From an uncultured Eubacteriales bacterium (GTDB lineage: Bacteria; Bacillota; Clostridia; Oscillospirales; Oscillospiraceae): a DNA stretch of 28,922 bases. The stretch spans positions 1 through 28,922 of the forward strand of contig USAT01000012.1 of the NCBI GenBank assembly GCA_900552725.1, given 5' to 3'. Shown here piece by piece: positions 1 to 8,123 of this stretch. Positions within the stretch are counted from its first letter, which is position 1. Each line of letters opens with the position of its first letter. The notes beneath the pieces are model-generated. The model made no database searches. It was not told the DNA's origin and saw nothing but the letters and a program-made list of their open reading frames with translations. Both the position numbers and the translations under genes were made by a program.

Positions 1-95
1 AGATGCCGTTTGGTATTCTGCACAATTTGACAGGTAAAAGTTCGTTGACTTTTTCAATTGAAAAATGTCATTTCATAACAGCTATAACATAGTAC

Positions 96-122
96 CAGGA
101 GGGCGGCAATGCCGCCCTCCTG
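96..122 (-). terminator. Strong hairpin just downstream of the LRR/dockerin gene
   Basis: A perfect 12-bp inverted repeat (arms 96-107 and 111-122, 3-nt loop) lies 20 bases past the stop of the large minus-strand gene. It is very GC-rich, but the tract that follows on the minus strand has few Ts, so termination may be imperfect or factor-assisted. Position and strength make terminator the best reading. Confidence 0.6.
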
Positions 123-142
123 TCGTTTCGTCTGATAAGACA

Positions 143-3100
143 TCAGCCCGTTTTTGCACTGTCGATGCCTTCCTTACTTGTTTTCGTCAACTGCTCGAAC
201 AGCGCCTGCATATTGGTCTCAGCGTTCCCACTGCCGTTGATATTTGAGACAGCCAGCGCGTAACCGGTCAATAGGTTGATCTGACTGGCATGCTCATACA
301 GCCGCTGAAGGTCATAGACGTCGATGGTGCCGTCCAGATTCACGTCGCCCTTTTGGACCAGGACAACATTCGCCAGGTCCAGGCCCTTTCCGCCTTCGAT
401 CTCAACAGTGGTCGTATAGGGCACCAGAGCTCCTTCGTCGGACTTCAGTGTAATGGTCAACTTGTACTCACCATTCGCCACAGCGTCAAAGCGATAAGCA
501 GAACCAAATACCGTAGTCTTATACGTTTTCTCTCCTTCTGTCGACATCAACGTCAGTTCCGCACCATTCATTTGCTCAGCTATTTCGCCACCGACAGAGC
601 TGCCTTGGACTTTTTTACCATTTTCGCAAATCTTCACATTTTCGGCACCGACAGTAGCCAGATTTAAACCTTCCAGCTTCGCCACGTTCACGGTCAGCTT
701 GTCGCTTCCGTTGTCAACGCAGGTCAATTTCTCCAACTTTTTGCAGGAGGAAGCATCAATCTCGGACAGATTATTCCCACTGCAATTCAGCTCTGTCAAG
801 GCCATGGTGTTTGTCTCATTCGCATAAGTGGCGGGCGCAAAGAATGCGGCAATGCGGGACAATACACTGGTATCGGCTTCCGTCCCCGGCAGGTAAATGA
901 CAGTCAGTTTGTTGTAGGAACAGTCTAACATTTCCAACCGAACATTGTTGCTGACATTCAGAGTCGTCAGCTTGTTACCAGCACAATAAAGTATTTCCAG
1001 CGCGGCATTCTTGCTGACATCCAGCGCATCCAGCAAATTACCTTCGCAGTCCAGATAGGTCAGCTTTGTATTCTTACTGACATCCAACTTTTTCAGCTGA
1101 TTATTATAGCAGTAAAAATCCACCAAATTGGTGTTATGGCTGATATCCAGCTCCGTCAACAAATTAACACCGCAGTTCAAATCGCTCAAATTGGGGCAGC
1201 CGGAGACGTCCAAAACCGTCAATTTATTCTCGTAGCAATACAGTGTACGTAAGTTAGCATTACTGATCTTCAGTTCACTCAACCCATTGCCGCCGCAGTT
1301 CAGATCATACAGATTGGGGAACAGTTCGATACCTGTCAGGTCTTTAATGCCCTGATAGGCGCAATCGATGTATCTAACATCTTCCGCCAGTATTGTACCT
1401 GTTTCATCAGCCCAATTTGCTTTCAGGTACTTCCGGAAATTCTCGTCCGGGAAAGACTTCTCGTTGATCGTGATCTTATTGGGCTCATTCACTGTCACCG
1501 GAACCTTGCAGGACTTTGTCCCCAAATATACCGTAAAAGCGTGATCGGCACTGTTGATCTCCCACGGATTCTCCACCTGCTCCGCCAGCGCGGTGTTATC
1601 TATTACAGGGCAGAATCCCAGCTTTCGGAGGATATCCGCACGGCTGCCCTTGATGACATCACCGTTGGTCAGCTTCACCTCAAACCGGACACGCTCCGAC
1701 TCAAGCGCCCAGCGCAGCGTATAGCTGTTTCTCCACTCCGGATGATCCATATCATACCAAGCAAAATCGACATCTTTATACAGTGCGATAGGACCATTGG
1801 TGCAGGTGATGCTTTCCACCTGCGTCTCCGCCACCAGCTTCGCTTTGATCTTGCAGGTGGGACCGTTGCTGTCCGGCCCGCCGAACATACCGGCGCTCAG
1901 GCCGACCGTCCACTCGGCAGTCTCACCGACCTTCCAATCAGCAGGCTCAGCCGCTATTTTCACGCCGTATTGGAATTCATCGAATATCTGTGAAACCGTT
2001 CGTTCAAAAGTCTTTTCACTCTTGCCAAAATAGCGCATACCATCGTCCGTCAAGGTCAGCTTGAAAATCAAGTCATCATCCTGGCAGATATCATAGGCAA
2101 ATTTTCCGTTGAAACAGCTCTCCGCGTCGGCGCCTTCCGTCAGTTCGACCACATAGTTGGGGTCAGCCAATTCCAGAGACTTGAAAAGCGAAGCGGTATT
2201 GACCAGCGTCACAGGCACCTCGAAATCATCGCCCAGATGCACGGTAAAGAAGTGGTCCTTCTCGTCGCCAGGCGTCCATACGTTATCCTTGCTCTGGTCG
2301 CTGGTGATAAGGCCGGCTCCGTTGTAGTTAAGCAGCCGGCAAATCTCATCCAATGACCCTTTGAATGTCTTTTTGCCCTGATTATAAAGCGCGGCCCCCT
2401 CGTCTGTGAGCGTCAGAATAAACTCCGGCGCGTCATAACCAGAGGTTATCATATCATAGTGAGGGTACACATCATCCGCATTGCGATTCCGGTCGCTCAT
2501 GATGATCTCATCCGCTGGCTGCAAGCCCGCAACAGGGTTTTCGATGACCTTGACGGGAAGCGCGATGCTCGCGCCGTTCATACCGACGTAGAGCGTATGC
2601 TCACCCGCTGTCCATATCATACCCTTACCACTCTCATAGATACTCTGGTCGCTGGCTTCTTCAAGTCCCGCGCCGAATATATCTTCAAACGAACTCCAGC
2701 TTACCGGCCTCGTTACGGTGGCATTTTTAGCCTCATCATAATATTTAGCTTTCAGCACAGGCTTTGTCTGGAGCGCGGCAATACTGAATCTACCCTCATC
2801 ATTGGTCTTGTCGTGGATGCCCTTTGCCATGATGATTGGGCTGTCGCTGATACAAGAGATAATTTCTTTCAGATAGTTTCCGGGTTCCACGACCTTAACT
2901 GGCACTTCATACGTTCTACCATAGAAAGTCACTTTTATATTCTGTTCCGTACCGACTTCCCAACGGTCATCATCCATCTGATGGCCATAGTTGTCTATGT
3001 GCGGGGTTTCGTCGAATTCATTGAACAGCTCCCACCAGGAATACGTCTTACCGTTGACTGTATAGGTATAATCGTCTTCATAAAGGGGCAGATAGTAGTA

Positions 3101-4435
3101 GTATATCCAATCGATCATTCCCTCCCGCATGACAAGATGCGCATCAGAGCCATACCGCACCTGAACAGGCGTCTGCGGGGGATTTACCTGGAACGACTGG
3201 ACGGCACTGGCGTTGATTTTCACGTCGATGTCGCGAGAAACCGTCCCCAGCGTTATGGTTATTTTATAGGGCTCTTCACGGGCGACCCACGGTTCTATGT
3301 CCTGGTCGCTGATCACCCGTCCGCGCACAGCGCTGAATCTTTGATAGATGCTCTCGACTGTTCCCTTAAAGTCGGGTATGCCGAAACGCGCTTCCCCCTC
3401 CGGCGTCAGCTTTACCAAAAACTGAGGCTTCGGGTCGGCAAATGACAGATCATACCGGATATTTCCAACGTCATTCAAGTAACCAACATTCTCCGTTAGC
3501 TGGACAGCTCCTTCAAAGAGCGGCTCGATCGACTTGAAAGACGGCTTTTCGGATACCTGGAGCTTTACCCACGTACCGACGCCATTCTTACCGCCGATCC
3601 AAGCTTCATATACATTGCCTTCCGTCCATTTTGCGCTGTCCTCAAGATAGTACGGCCACAGTTCTACTCCGATTTGCTTGCTGATCTCCTGAGTAGTTCC
3701 CTCGATTACGTCTCCGTTATTGCACTCTGCTCGGAAAATTAGGTCCGCATGGCCGCGAAGATCATATTCCCATTCTTCTGTTGTGCCAGCCTCGGTCGTA
3801 GACGTACCGTAATTACCATTCTCATACTTGACCAGGGTAATGACATCCGCCGTTCCGATATACGTAAGAGACTTCAGCGGGTGTTCCGTAATAAGCAGCG
3901 GCATTGTGGTGCTGAAGTTCCCCAGTTTCAATTTGACGTCAAATGAATCGCCCGCACGCCACGCGATCGGTTCTCCTTCGCTGTCGGTCTTATGGTCATC
4001 CTCATAGGTAAGCTTGCCGCCAAACTTATTTTCAAACTCAAACGGATAGCCTTTGAACGTCTCTATCTCACCATCCGCAGTAGTTTTATATCGAAAAACA
4101 TACCGCATATTCAGGATAGTGTAAGGGTTAGCTTTCATTATTACATTCTTATTATCATCAAGGCCCACAAAATAGGCATCCTCACCCTCCATCATCCGCA
4201 CATAGCCGTCTTCATCGGCATCGACGCAGGTAATGCTGTCGATTATGACCGTAGAGGATGGGGCCTCTTCCTCTTCTCCCTCATCTTCTGTGGGAATCTC
4301 CTCCTCAGCCGCCTGTACGGCGATATCGGGCTCAGCGTCAGTGGCGCCACCGCTTTCTTCGGCCAGTGCCGGAACCGGCAGCAACGTCAGCACCATCAAC
4401 AGGCTGAGGAGCAGGCTCACTAGTCTTTTCTTCAC
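143..4435 (-). CDS. Large secreted modular protein with leucine-rich repeats and a dockerin-like C-terminus
   Basis: A 1430-residue exported protein, probably cell-surface or cellulosome-like; function unknown. Residues 1-25 are a classic signal peptide (KKR, hydrophobic core, ALA cleavage site), followed by an acidic linker. Residues about 60-1000 hold roughly eight degenerate modules of about 100-130 residues. Each tends to end with a W-x-x-G turn, a short 'V.LG' strand and a 'VPVKV.E' strand, which suggests beta-sandwich (Ig-like) units. Residues about 1020-1250 are leucine-rich repeats of about 21 residues with the pattern L-x-x-L-x-C-x-x-N-x-L, preceded by an 'FPDENFRKYL' cap typical of internalin-like LRR proteins. 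Near residues 1364-1375 there is a canonical calcium loop of dockerin type (D-x-N-x-D-G-x-x-D-x-x-D); a second, degenerate copy follows. There is no LPXTG motif. The start is GTG, with AAGGAGAG nine bases upstream. Base composition is lower in GC than the neighbours, suggesting possible transfer. Confidence 0.88.
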   Translation of the reverse strand: MKKRLVSLLLSLLMVLTLLPVPALAEESGGATDAEPDIAVQAAEEEIPTEDEGEEEEAPSSTVIIDSITCVDADEDGYVRMMEGEDAYFVGLDDNKNVIMKANPYTILNMRYVFRYKTTADGEIETFKGYPFEFENKFGGKLTYEDDHKTDSEGEPIAWRAGDSFDVKLKLGNFSTTMPLLITEHPLKSLTYIGTADVITLVKYENGNYGTSTTEAGTTEEWEYDLRGHADLIFRAECNNGDVIEGTTQEISKQIGVELWPYYLEDSAKWTEGNVYEAWIGGKNGVGTWVKLQVSEKPSFKSIEPLFEGAVQLTENVGYLNDVGNIRYDLSFADPKPQFLVKLTPEGEARFGIPDFKGTVESIYQRFSAVRGRVISDQDIEPWVAREEPYKITITLGTVSRDIDVKINASAVQSFQVNPPQTPVQVRYGSDAHLVMREGMIDWIYYYYLPLYEDDYTYTVNGKTYSWWELFNEFDETPHIDNYGHQMDDDRWEVGTEQNIKVTFYGRTYEVPVKVVEPGNYLKEIISCISDSPIIMAKGIHDKTNDEGRFSIAALQTKPVLKAKYYDEAKNATVTRPVSWSSFEDIFGAGLEEASDQSIYESGKGMIWTAGEHTLYVGMNGASIALPVKVIENPVAGLQPADEIIMSDRNRNADDVYPHYDMITSGYDAPEFILTLTDEGAALYNQGKKTFKGSLDEICRLLNYNGAGLITSDQSKDNVWTPGDEKDHFFTVHLGDDFEVPVTLVNTASLFKSLELADPNYVVELTEGADAESCFNGKFAYDICQDDDLIFKLTLTDDGMRYFGKSEKTFERTVSQIFDEFQYGVKIAAEPADWKVGETAEWTVGLSAGMFGGPDSNGPTCKIKAKLVAETQVESITCTNGPIALYKDVDFAWYDMDHPEWRNSYTLRWALESERVRFEVKLTNGDVIKGSRADILRKLGFCPVIDNTALAEQVENPWEINSADHAFTVYLGTKSCKVPVTVNEPNKITINEKSFPDENFRKYLKANWADETGTILAEDVRYIDCAYQGIKDLTGIELFPNLYDLNCGGNGLSELKISNANLRTLYCYENKLTVLDVSGCPNLSDLNCGVNLLTELDISHNTNLVDFYCYNNQLKKLDVSKNTKLTYLDCEGNLLDALDVSKNAALEILYCAGNKLTTLNVSNNVRLEMLDCSYNKLTVIYLPGTEADTSVLSRIAAFFAPATYANETNTMALTELNCSGNNLSEIDASSCKKLEKLTCVDNGSDKLTVNVAKLEGLNLATVGAENVKICENGKKVQGSSVGGEIAEQMNGAELTLMSTEGEKTYKTTVFGSAYRFDAVANGEYKLTITLKSDEGALVPYTTTVEIEGGKGLDLANVVLVQKGDVNLDGTIDVYDLQRLYEHASQINLLTGYALAVSNINGSGNAETNMQALFEQLTKTSKEGIDSAKTG

Positions 4436-4485
4436 GTATACTCTCTCCTTTCTTGTTCACATCCATCCCAGCAGACAAAACAGTC

Positions 4486-4528
4486 TTGTTGGTCACGCTG
4501 TGACCAACAAAAAACGGATATCCGTTTT
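4486..4528 (-). promoter_or_regulatory. Double palindrome in the leader of the LRR/dockerin gene
   Basis: Two adjacent symmetric elements lie between the promoter and the GTG start. The first is a perfect 18-bp palindrome at 4511-4528 (AAAACGGAT and its complement). The second is an 11-bp inverted repeat with a 3-nt loop (arms 4486-4496 and 4500-4510). They abut with no gap. On the predicted transcript they fall about 25-65 bases after the start of transcription. They could be a repressor operator, a transcript-stabilising hairpin or an attenuator; there is no U-tract after the hairpin, so a plain terminator is unlikely. Confidence 0.5.
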
Positions 4529-4558
4529 GCAGCAGTCGGAATTTCGTTTTACTTCTCT

Positions 4559-4587
4559 ATTTTATCACCCGACATTCCTCCACGCAA
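4559..4587 (-). promoter_or_regulatory. Putative sigma-A promoter of the LRR/dockerin gene
   Basis: On the minus strand TTGCGT (4582-4587) and TAAAAT (4559-4564) are separated by exactly 17 bp, in the only intergenic space ahead of the gene. Transcription would begin near 4552, giving a leader of about 115 bases that carries the double palindrome. Confidence 0.5.
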
Positions 4588-4653
4588 GGAAAATACGCAC
4601 GGCACATTGTACAATCCCCTGCGGCTTTTTTTGCCATTTCATACAAGGCGCAA

Positions 4654-4691
4654 AAAAACCGTGAAGGTCCGTCATGACCTTCACGGTTTTT
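4654..4691 (-). terminator. Intrinsic terminator after dapF
   Basis: A 16-bp perfect stem (4654-4669 with 4676-4691, 6-nt loop) is flanked by A and T runs. It lies 17 bases after the dapF stop, and the T-run on the minus strand directly follows the GC stem. It separates dapF from the LRR gene and could act in both directions. Confidence 0.88.
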
Positions 4692-4707
4692 CCTTGATTT
4701 TTCGTTT

Positions 4708-5541
4708 TTATAAATTCTCGTCTGTGACCTCCCCTTTACAGACAATATTGGTGGGGCCGGTCAGATACAGGTTCCTCACCTGCGCGCCGTCACGCTCCAC
4801 GTCCACCATCAGCTGTCCGCCGGTCATGTCCACCTTTACCTGACGGCCGGATACCTGCCCCAATAGCGTCAGCACCGTCACCACGGAGCCGGTACCCGTG
4901 CCGCAGGCATAGGTGAAGTCCTCCACACCCCGCTCATAGGTGCGCTCATAGACGTGATCCGGGCCGATGATCTCATAGAAGTTCACATTAGCCCCCTTGG
5001 GGAAGTCCGGGTAATACCGCAGCTTGCGTCCCAGCTGGAACAGCCGCTGCCGGTCGAAGTCCTTCAGGCCCCGCACCGGCACCGCCGCGTGGGGGATGCC
5101 GGGGTTCCCCAGCTCCACATAGGCGCAGTCCCACACGGTGCCGTCCACCTCTGCCCTGCCCTCCAGCCGCAGGTTGCAGGGATCGTTCAGCCGGATGCGG
5201 TACAGCCGCTCATCGACCCGCCAGCCGGTCACCAGGCCTGCCGTGGTCTCCACCCGCTGCACCTCACCCGCCAGGCCGTTTTCGTAGCCATAGCGGCAGA
5301 TGCACCGTGCGCCGTTGCCGCACATCTCCCCCATGGAGCCGTCGGAGTTGAAGAACAGCATCCGGTAGTCGCCGCCGCAGGTGGGCTTCTCCACCACCAT
5401 CAGGCCGTCCGCGCCGATGGACAGGTGCCGTTCGCACAGCGTCCGGGCGATCCGGGGCCACTGCTCCGCGCCGATGGTGCCCTCCCGGTTGTCGATGACG
5501 ATAAAGTCGTTGCCCGCGCCGTTCATTTTCCAGAATTTCAT
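4708..5541 (-). CDS. dapF: Diaminopimelate epimerase
   Basis: Interconverts LL- and meso-diaminopimelate, the penultimate step of lysine synthesis and the source of meso-DAP for peptidoglycan; cytosolic and cofactor-independent. The 277-residue length is normal for the family. It opens with the family start K-M-N-G-A-G-N-D-F. Both catalytic cysteines are in their conserved settings: Cys74 in MCGNGARC and Cys213 in ACGTGTGS. The ATG at 5541 has GGAAGGAG nine bases upstream. The gene stands alone between its own consensus promoter and a strong terminator, so it appears monocistronic. The other DAP-pathway genes are not in the window. Confidence 0.97.
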   Translation of the reverse strand: MKFWKMNGAGNDFIVIDNREGTIGAEQWPRIARTLCERHLSIGADGLMVVEKPTCGGDYRMLFFNSDGSMGEMCGNGARCICRYGYENGLAGEVQRVETTAGLVTGWRVDERLYRIRLNDPCNLRLEGRAEVDGTVWDCAYVELGNPGIPHAAVPVRGLKDFDRQRLFQLGRKLRYYPDFPKGANVNFYEIIGPDHVYERTYERGVEDFTYACGTGTGSVVTVLTLLGQVSGRQVKVDMTGGQLMVDVERDGAQVRNLYLTGPTNIVCKGEVTDENL

Positions 5542-5572
5542 GCCGCTGCGCTCCTTCCGCGTTTTTACCTAT

Positions 5573-5601
5573 ATTATATGTAGCCGCGGCGGGTTTGTCA
5601 A
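5573..5601 (-). promoter_or_regulatory. Consensus sigma-A promoter of dapF
   Basis: TTGACA (5596-5601) and TATAAT (5573-5578) on the minus strand are both perfect consensus, with a 17-bp spacer. The -10 lies 31 bases before the dapF ATG, which predicts a short leader and strong housekeeping expression. Confidence 0.9.
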
Positions 5602-5658
5602 TTTCGCCGTGCCGCTCCAATATTCATCTTTTGTTTACAAATGGGACATACTATCGCC

Positions 5659-5687
5659 TTGCCGTCCGCCAGCACGGATGCTATAAT
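5659..5687 (+). promoter_or_regulatory. Sigma-A promoter of the TVP38-family gene
   Basis: TTGCCG (5659-5664), a 17-bp spacer and TATAAT (5682-5687) on the plus strand. Transcription would start near 5694. This excludes the upstream in-frame ATG at 5641 as the translational start. Confidence 0.75.
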
Positions 5688-5742
5688 ACGGACAATACTT
5701 CACGGAATGCTTACGCCGGTATCCGGTTATTTGATATACCTT

Positions 5743-6498
5743 ATGAAAAAGAAAGAACTGACAATCACACAGCAGAAACGGCTGGGCATCGCCGCGCTGA
5801 TCATCGCCATCGCGGTCATGGGCCTGCTGGTCTGGCTGGTGGGCGTACCGCTGGTGCGTTTTGCCTCCCAGCCGGAGCACTTCCGGACGTGGGTCAACTC
5901 CCACGGCTTCGGCGGGCGTCTGGCCTATATGGGCATGGTGATCCTCCAGGTGGTGGTAGCCCTTATCCCCGGCGAGCCCTTCGAGATCGCGGCGGGCTAC
6001 GCCTTCGGCGCGGTGGAGGGCACGCTGCTGTGCCTGGCGGCCTCCGCACTGGGCAGCGTGTGCGTGTTCCTGCTGGTGCGCCGGTTCGGCCACCGACTGG
6101 CGGAGGTATTCTTCTCCAAGGAGAAGCTCCGTTCCATCCGTTTCCTGCAGACCACCCGACGGCGTGATCTGCTGTTTCTCATCATCTTTATGCTGCCCGG
6201 CACCCCGAAGGATCTTCTCTGCTACTTCGCGGGACTGACCACCATCCGCTTCCCCGTCTGGCTGCTGATCTGCTCCCTGGGCCGCCTGCCCTCCATCGTC
6301 ACCTCCACCATCGGCGGCGACGCGCTAGGCACCAAAAACTACTGGGGTGCCGTGCTGGTATTTCTCGTCACTTTGACCATCAGTGCCGCCGGACTGCTGT
6401 TCTATGACCGGCTCTGCGCCCGCAAGCAGCGGGAAAAGGAAAACGCCTCCCTCTCCGACACGCCGGATGACTCCGGTGAGGAATCGCCCCGTACCTAA
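5743..6498 (+). CDS. TVP38/TMEM64 family membrane protein (VTT domain)
   Basis: An integral membrane protein of the DedA/TVP38 superfamily. Members are linked to lipid or small-anion movement across membranes, but the substrate of this one is unknown. The 251-residue product has a lysine-rich start (KKKE) and a first membrane segment near residues 15-35. The VTT core follows: a 'GEPFEIAAGYAFG' entry, a glycine-rich segment, 'LPGTPKD' and 'RLPSIVTSTIGGDALG', all typical of the family. A further membrane helix and a charged tail end the protein. ATG 5743 was chosen because the promoter lies downstream of the ATG at 5641. The ribosome-binding site is weak, and ATG 5707 (12 residues longer) remains possible. 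A terminator follows at once, so the gene is probably monocistronic. Confidence 0.9.
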   Translation: MKKKELTITQQKRLGIAALIIAIAVMGLLVWLVGVPLVRFASQPEHFRTWVNSHGFGGRLAYMGMVILQVVVALIPGEPFEIAAGYAFGAVEGTLLCLAASALGSVCVFLLVRRFGHRLAEVFFSKEKLRSIRFLQTTRRRDLLFLIIFMLPGTPKDLLCYFAGLTTIRFPVWLLICSLGRLPSIVTSTIGGDALGTKNYWGAVLVFLVTLTISAAGLLFYDRLCARKQREKENASLSDTPDDSGEESPRT

Positions 6499-6505
6499 CC
6501 CATGA

Positions 6506-6535
6506 CCGCGTGGAAGAAATTTCCACGTGGTTTTT
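6506..6535 (+). terminator. Intrinsic terminator after the TVP38-family gene
   Basis: A 10-bp stem including one G-T pair (6506-6515 with 6521-6530, 5-nt loop) is followed by TTTTT. It begins seven bases after the stop codon. Confidence 0.85.
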
Positions 6536-6644
6536 GCGCTTTACATTGTTAAATTCCTGGCGAATTTTCTTGCATTTTGCAGATTTTCCGCACTTTTTCC
6601 TTCAAAAACTGGAAGTTGGGCGAAATCACCTCAAATTCAGTCAT

Positions 6645-6740
6645 TTTTTTGTAAAGTTTACCAAAAAGAAAAAACTTTCAAAATTTTGTAGCTTTTGACC
6701 AAAACCTAATGTTTACTTTAGCGCGAAAATGTGCTTTAAT
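6645..6740 (+). promoter_or_regulatory. AT-rich promoter region of the aminotransferase gene, with an operator-like palindrome
   Basis: The gene-free stretch 6536-6816 is strikingly AT-rich against its GC-rich surroundings. A likely promoter is TTTACT (6712-6717), 17 bp, TTTAAT (6735-6740). About 45 bp upstream of it lies an interrupted palindrome at 6645-6667: 10 of 11 positions pair around a single central base, with core GTAAA-G-TTTAC. It is a plausible regulator or catabolite-control site. The AT-rich DNA may also act as an UP element. I see no credible gene in the stretch. Confidence 0.5.
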
Positions 6741-6816
6741 GGTATGGGTACAAATTAGAGGTATCTAAAGCCGGGTGCCGTCACAGGCAGCCGGGAAATT
6801 TGAGGAGGAAAATTTC

Positions 6817-8001
6817 ATGGTACAGTTTGCAAGTAGAATGGACCTGCTGAAGGGCTCCGAGATCCGTGAGCTGCTGAAGCTGACCGCACAGCCCGACATC
6901 ATTTCCTTTGCCGGTGGTATGCCCGCTCCCGAGCTGTTCCCCGTCGAGCAGATGATGCAGGCTTCCGAGGCCGTGCTGAAGGAAAATGGCCGTGTCGCCC
7001 TGCAGTATTCTTCCACCGAAGGCTATCCCCGTCTGCGTGAGCAGATCGCCGAGCGTATGCTGGCGAAGAACAACATCAAGACCGACAAGGATCACATCCT
7101 GGTGACCTCCGGTTCCCAGCAGGGTCTGGACTTCTCCGCCCGCGTGTTCCTGAACCCCGGCGACGTGGTGCTGCTGGAGAGCCCCTCCTATCTAGGTGCT
7201 GTCAACGCCTTCAAGGCTTGCGAGCCTACCTTTATCGAAGTTCCCACCGACGACGGCGGCATGATCATGGAGGAGCTGGAGAAGATCCTGGCCACCACCG
7301 AGCGCGTCAAGATGATCTACGTCATCCCCGATTTCCAGAACCCCACCGGCCGTACCTGGGATCTGGATCGCCGTCATAAGTTCATGGAGATCATCAACCG
7401 TTACGAGATCCCCGTCATCGAGGATAACCCCTACGGTGAGCTGCGCTTCGAGGGCGAGTACATGCCCGCTCTGAAGAGCCTGGACACCAAGGGCCTGGTG
7501 GTCTATCTGGGCACCTTCTCCAAGATCCTGGCTCCCGGCTACCGTCTGGGCTGGGTCTGCGCCGAGGATGCCATCCTGGCCAAGTACAACTTCATGGAGC
7601 AGGCCGCCTCTCTGCAGGCTTCCACCATCGGCCAGATGGAGACCTCCAAGTGGATCGACATGTTCGATCTGGACGCTCACGTCAACACCATCCGCGAGTG
7701 CTATAAGAAGCGCCGCGCCGTGATGCTGGACACCCTGGCCAAGGAGCTGCCCGCTCCCTGCACCTTCACCCGTCCCGACGGCGGTTTGTTCGCCTGGGTC
7801 GTTCTGCCTGACTACATGGACGCCAAGGAGCTGCAGATGAAGTGCCTGAAGAAGAAGGTCGCCTTCGTTCCCGGCGGTTCCTTCTTCCCCAACGGCGGTC
7901 ACGAGAACACCCTGCGTCTGAACTACTCCTGCATGCCCGAGGAGAAGATCGTTCAGGGTATCACCGCTCTGTGCCAGACCATCAAGGAGAACCTGAAGTA
8001 A
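6817..8001 (+). CDS. PLP-dependent aminotransferase, class I/II fold
   Basis: Transfers amino groups between amino acids and 2-oxoacids using pyridoxal phosphate; cytosolic. The 394-residue protein has a full fold-type I core. It includes a substrate-loop region 'FAGGMPAPELFP', a 'SGSQQGLD' cofactor-phosphate turn, 'IPDFQNPTG' with the conserved Asn-Pro-Thr-Gly, 'EDNPYGELRF', and the Schiff-base lysine in 'GTFSKILAPGYRLGW'. It resembles the 2-aminoadipate/LysN-like and multi-substrate aminotransferases; exact substrates cannot be read. ATG 6817 was chosen over an upstream GTG at 6775 because GAGGAGGA lies seven bases before it. Codon use is strongly biased, as in highly expressed genes. Upstream of the oxidoreductase block, it could supply 2-oxoacids to that enzyme. 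Confidence 0.93.
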   Translation: MVQFASRMDLLKGSEIRELLKLTAQPDIISFAGGMPAPELFPVEQMMQASEAVLKENGRVALQYSSTEGYPRLREQIAERMLAKNNIKTDKDHILVTSGSQQGLDFSARVFLNPGDVVLLESPSYLGAVNAFKACEPTFIEVPTDDGGMIMEELEKILATTERVKMIYVIPDFQNPTGRTWDLDRRHKFMEIINRYEIPVIEDNPYGELRFEGEYMPALKSLDTKGLVVYLGTFSKILAPGYRLGWVCAEDAILAKYNFMEQAASLQASTIGQMETSKWIDMFDLDAHVNTIRECYKKRRAVMLDTLAKELPAPCTFTRPDGGLFAWVVLPDYMDAKELQMKCLKKKVAFVPGGSFFPNGGHENTLRLNYSCMPEEKIVQGITALCQTIKENLK

Positions 8002-8015
8002 TTCAAAGCCTACAT

Positions 8016-8054
8016 ATTACAGTATCCCCTCCCCCGGGGAGGGGATACTGTAAT
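8016..8054. repeat. 39-nt perfect palindrome between the aminotransferase and the P-loop ATPase gene
   Basis: Nineteen base pairs are perfectly symmetric around a single central base at 8035 (arms ATTACAGTATCCCCTCCCC and complement). It starts 14 bases after the aminotransferase stop. No T-run follows on either side, so it is not a standard intrinsic terminator. It could be a REP/MITE-like palindrome, or an RNA hairpin that protects the upstream mRNA end. A second, smaller GC hairpin (8070-8075 with 8080-8085) lies between it and the next gene. Confidence 0.75.
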
Positions 8055-8123
8055 TCCTAACCAATGCCCCGGGCCCGTCGGCCCGCGGCACAGCATACCT
8101 GATCGTAAAGGAGAACACGGCGG

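Noticed and set aside
2459..3445. A 328-codon plus-strand frame inside the LRR/dockerin gene
   Set aside because: Opposite a gene with signal peptide, LRRs and dockerin; no ribosome-binding site or recognisable fold.
4597..4626. A second promoter for the LRR gene using TTGTAC
   Set aside because: No -10-like hexamer occurs at 16-18 bp.
6510..6698. A 62-codon frame in the AT-rich intergenic region
   Set aside because: It starts inside the terminator of the previous gene and is a Phe/Lys-rich translation of AT-rich DNA without a ribosome-binding site.
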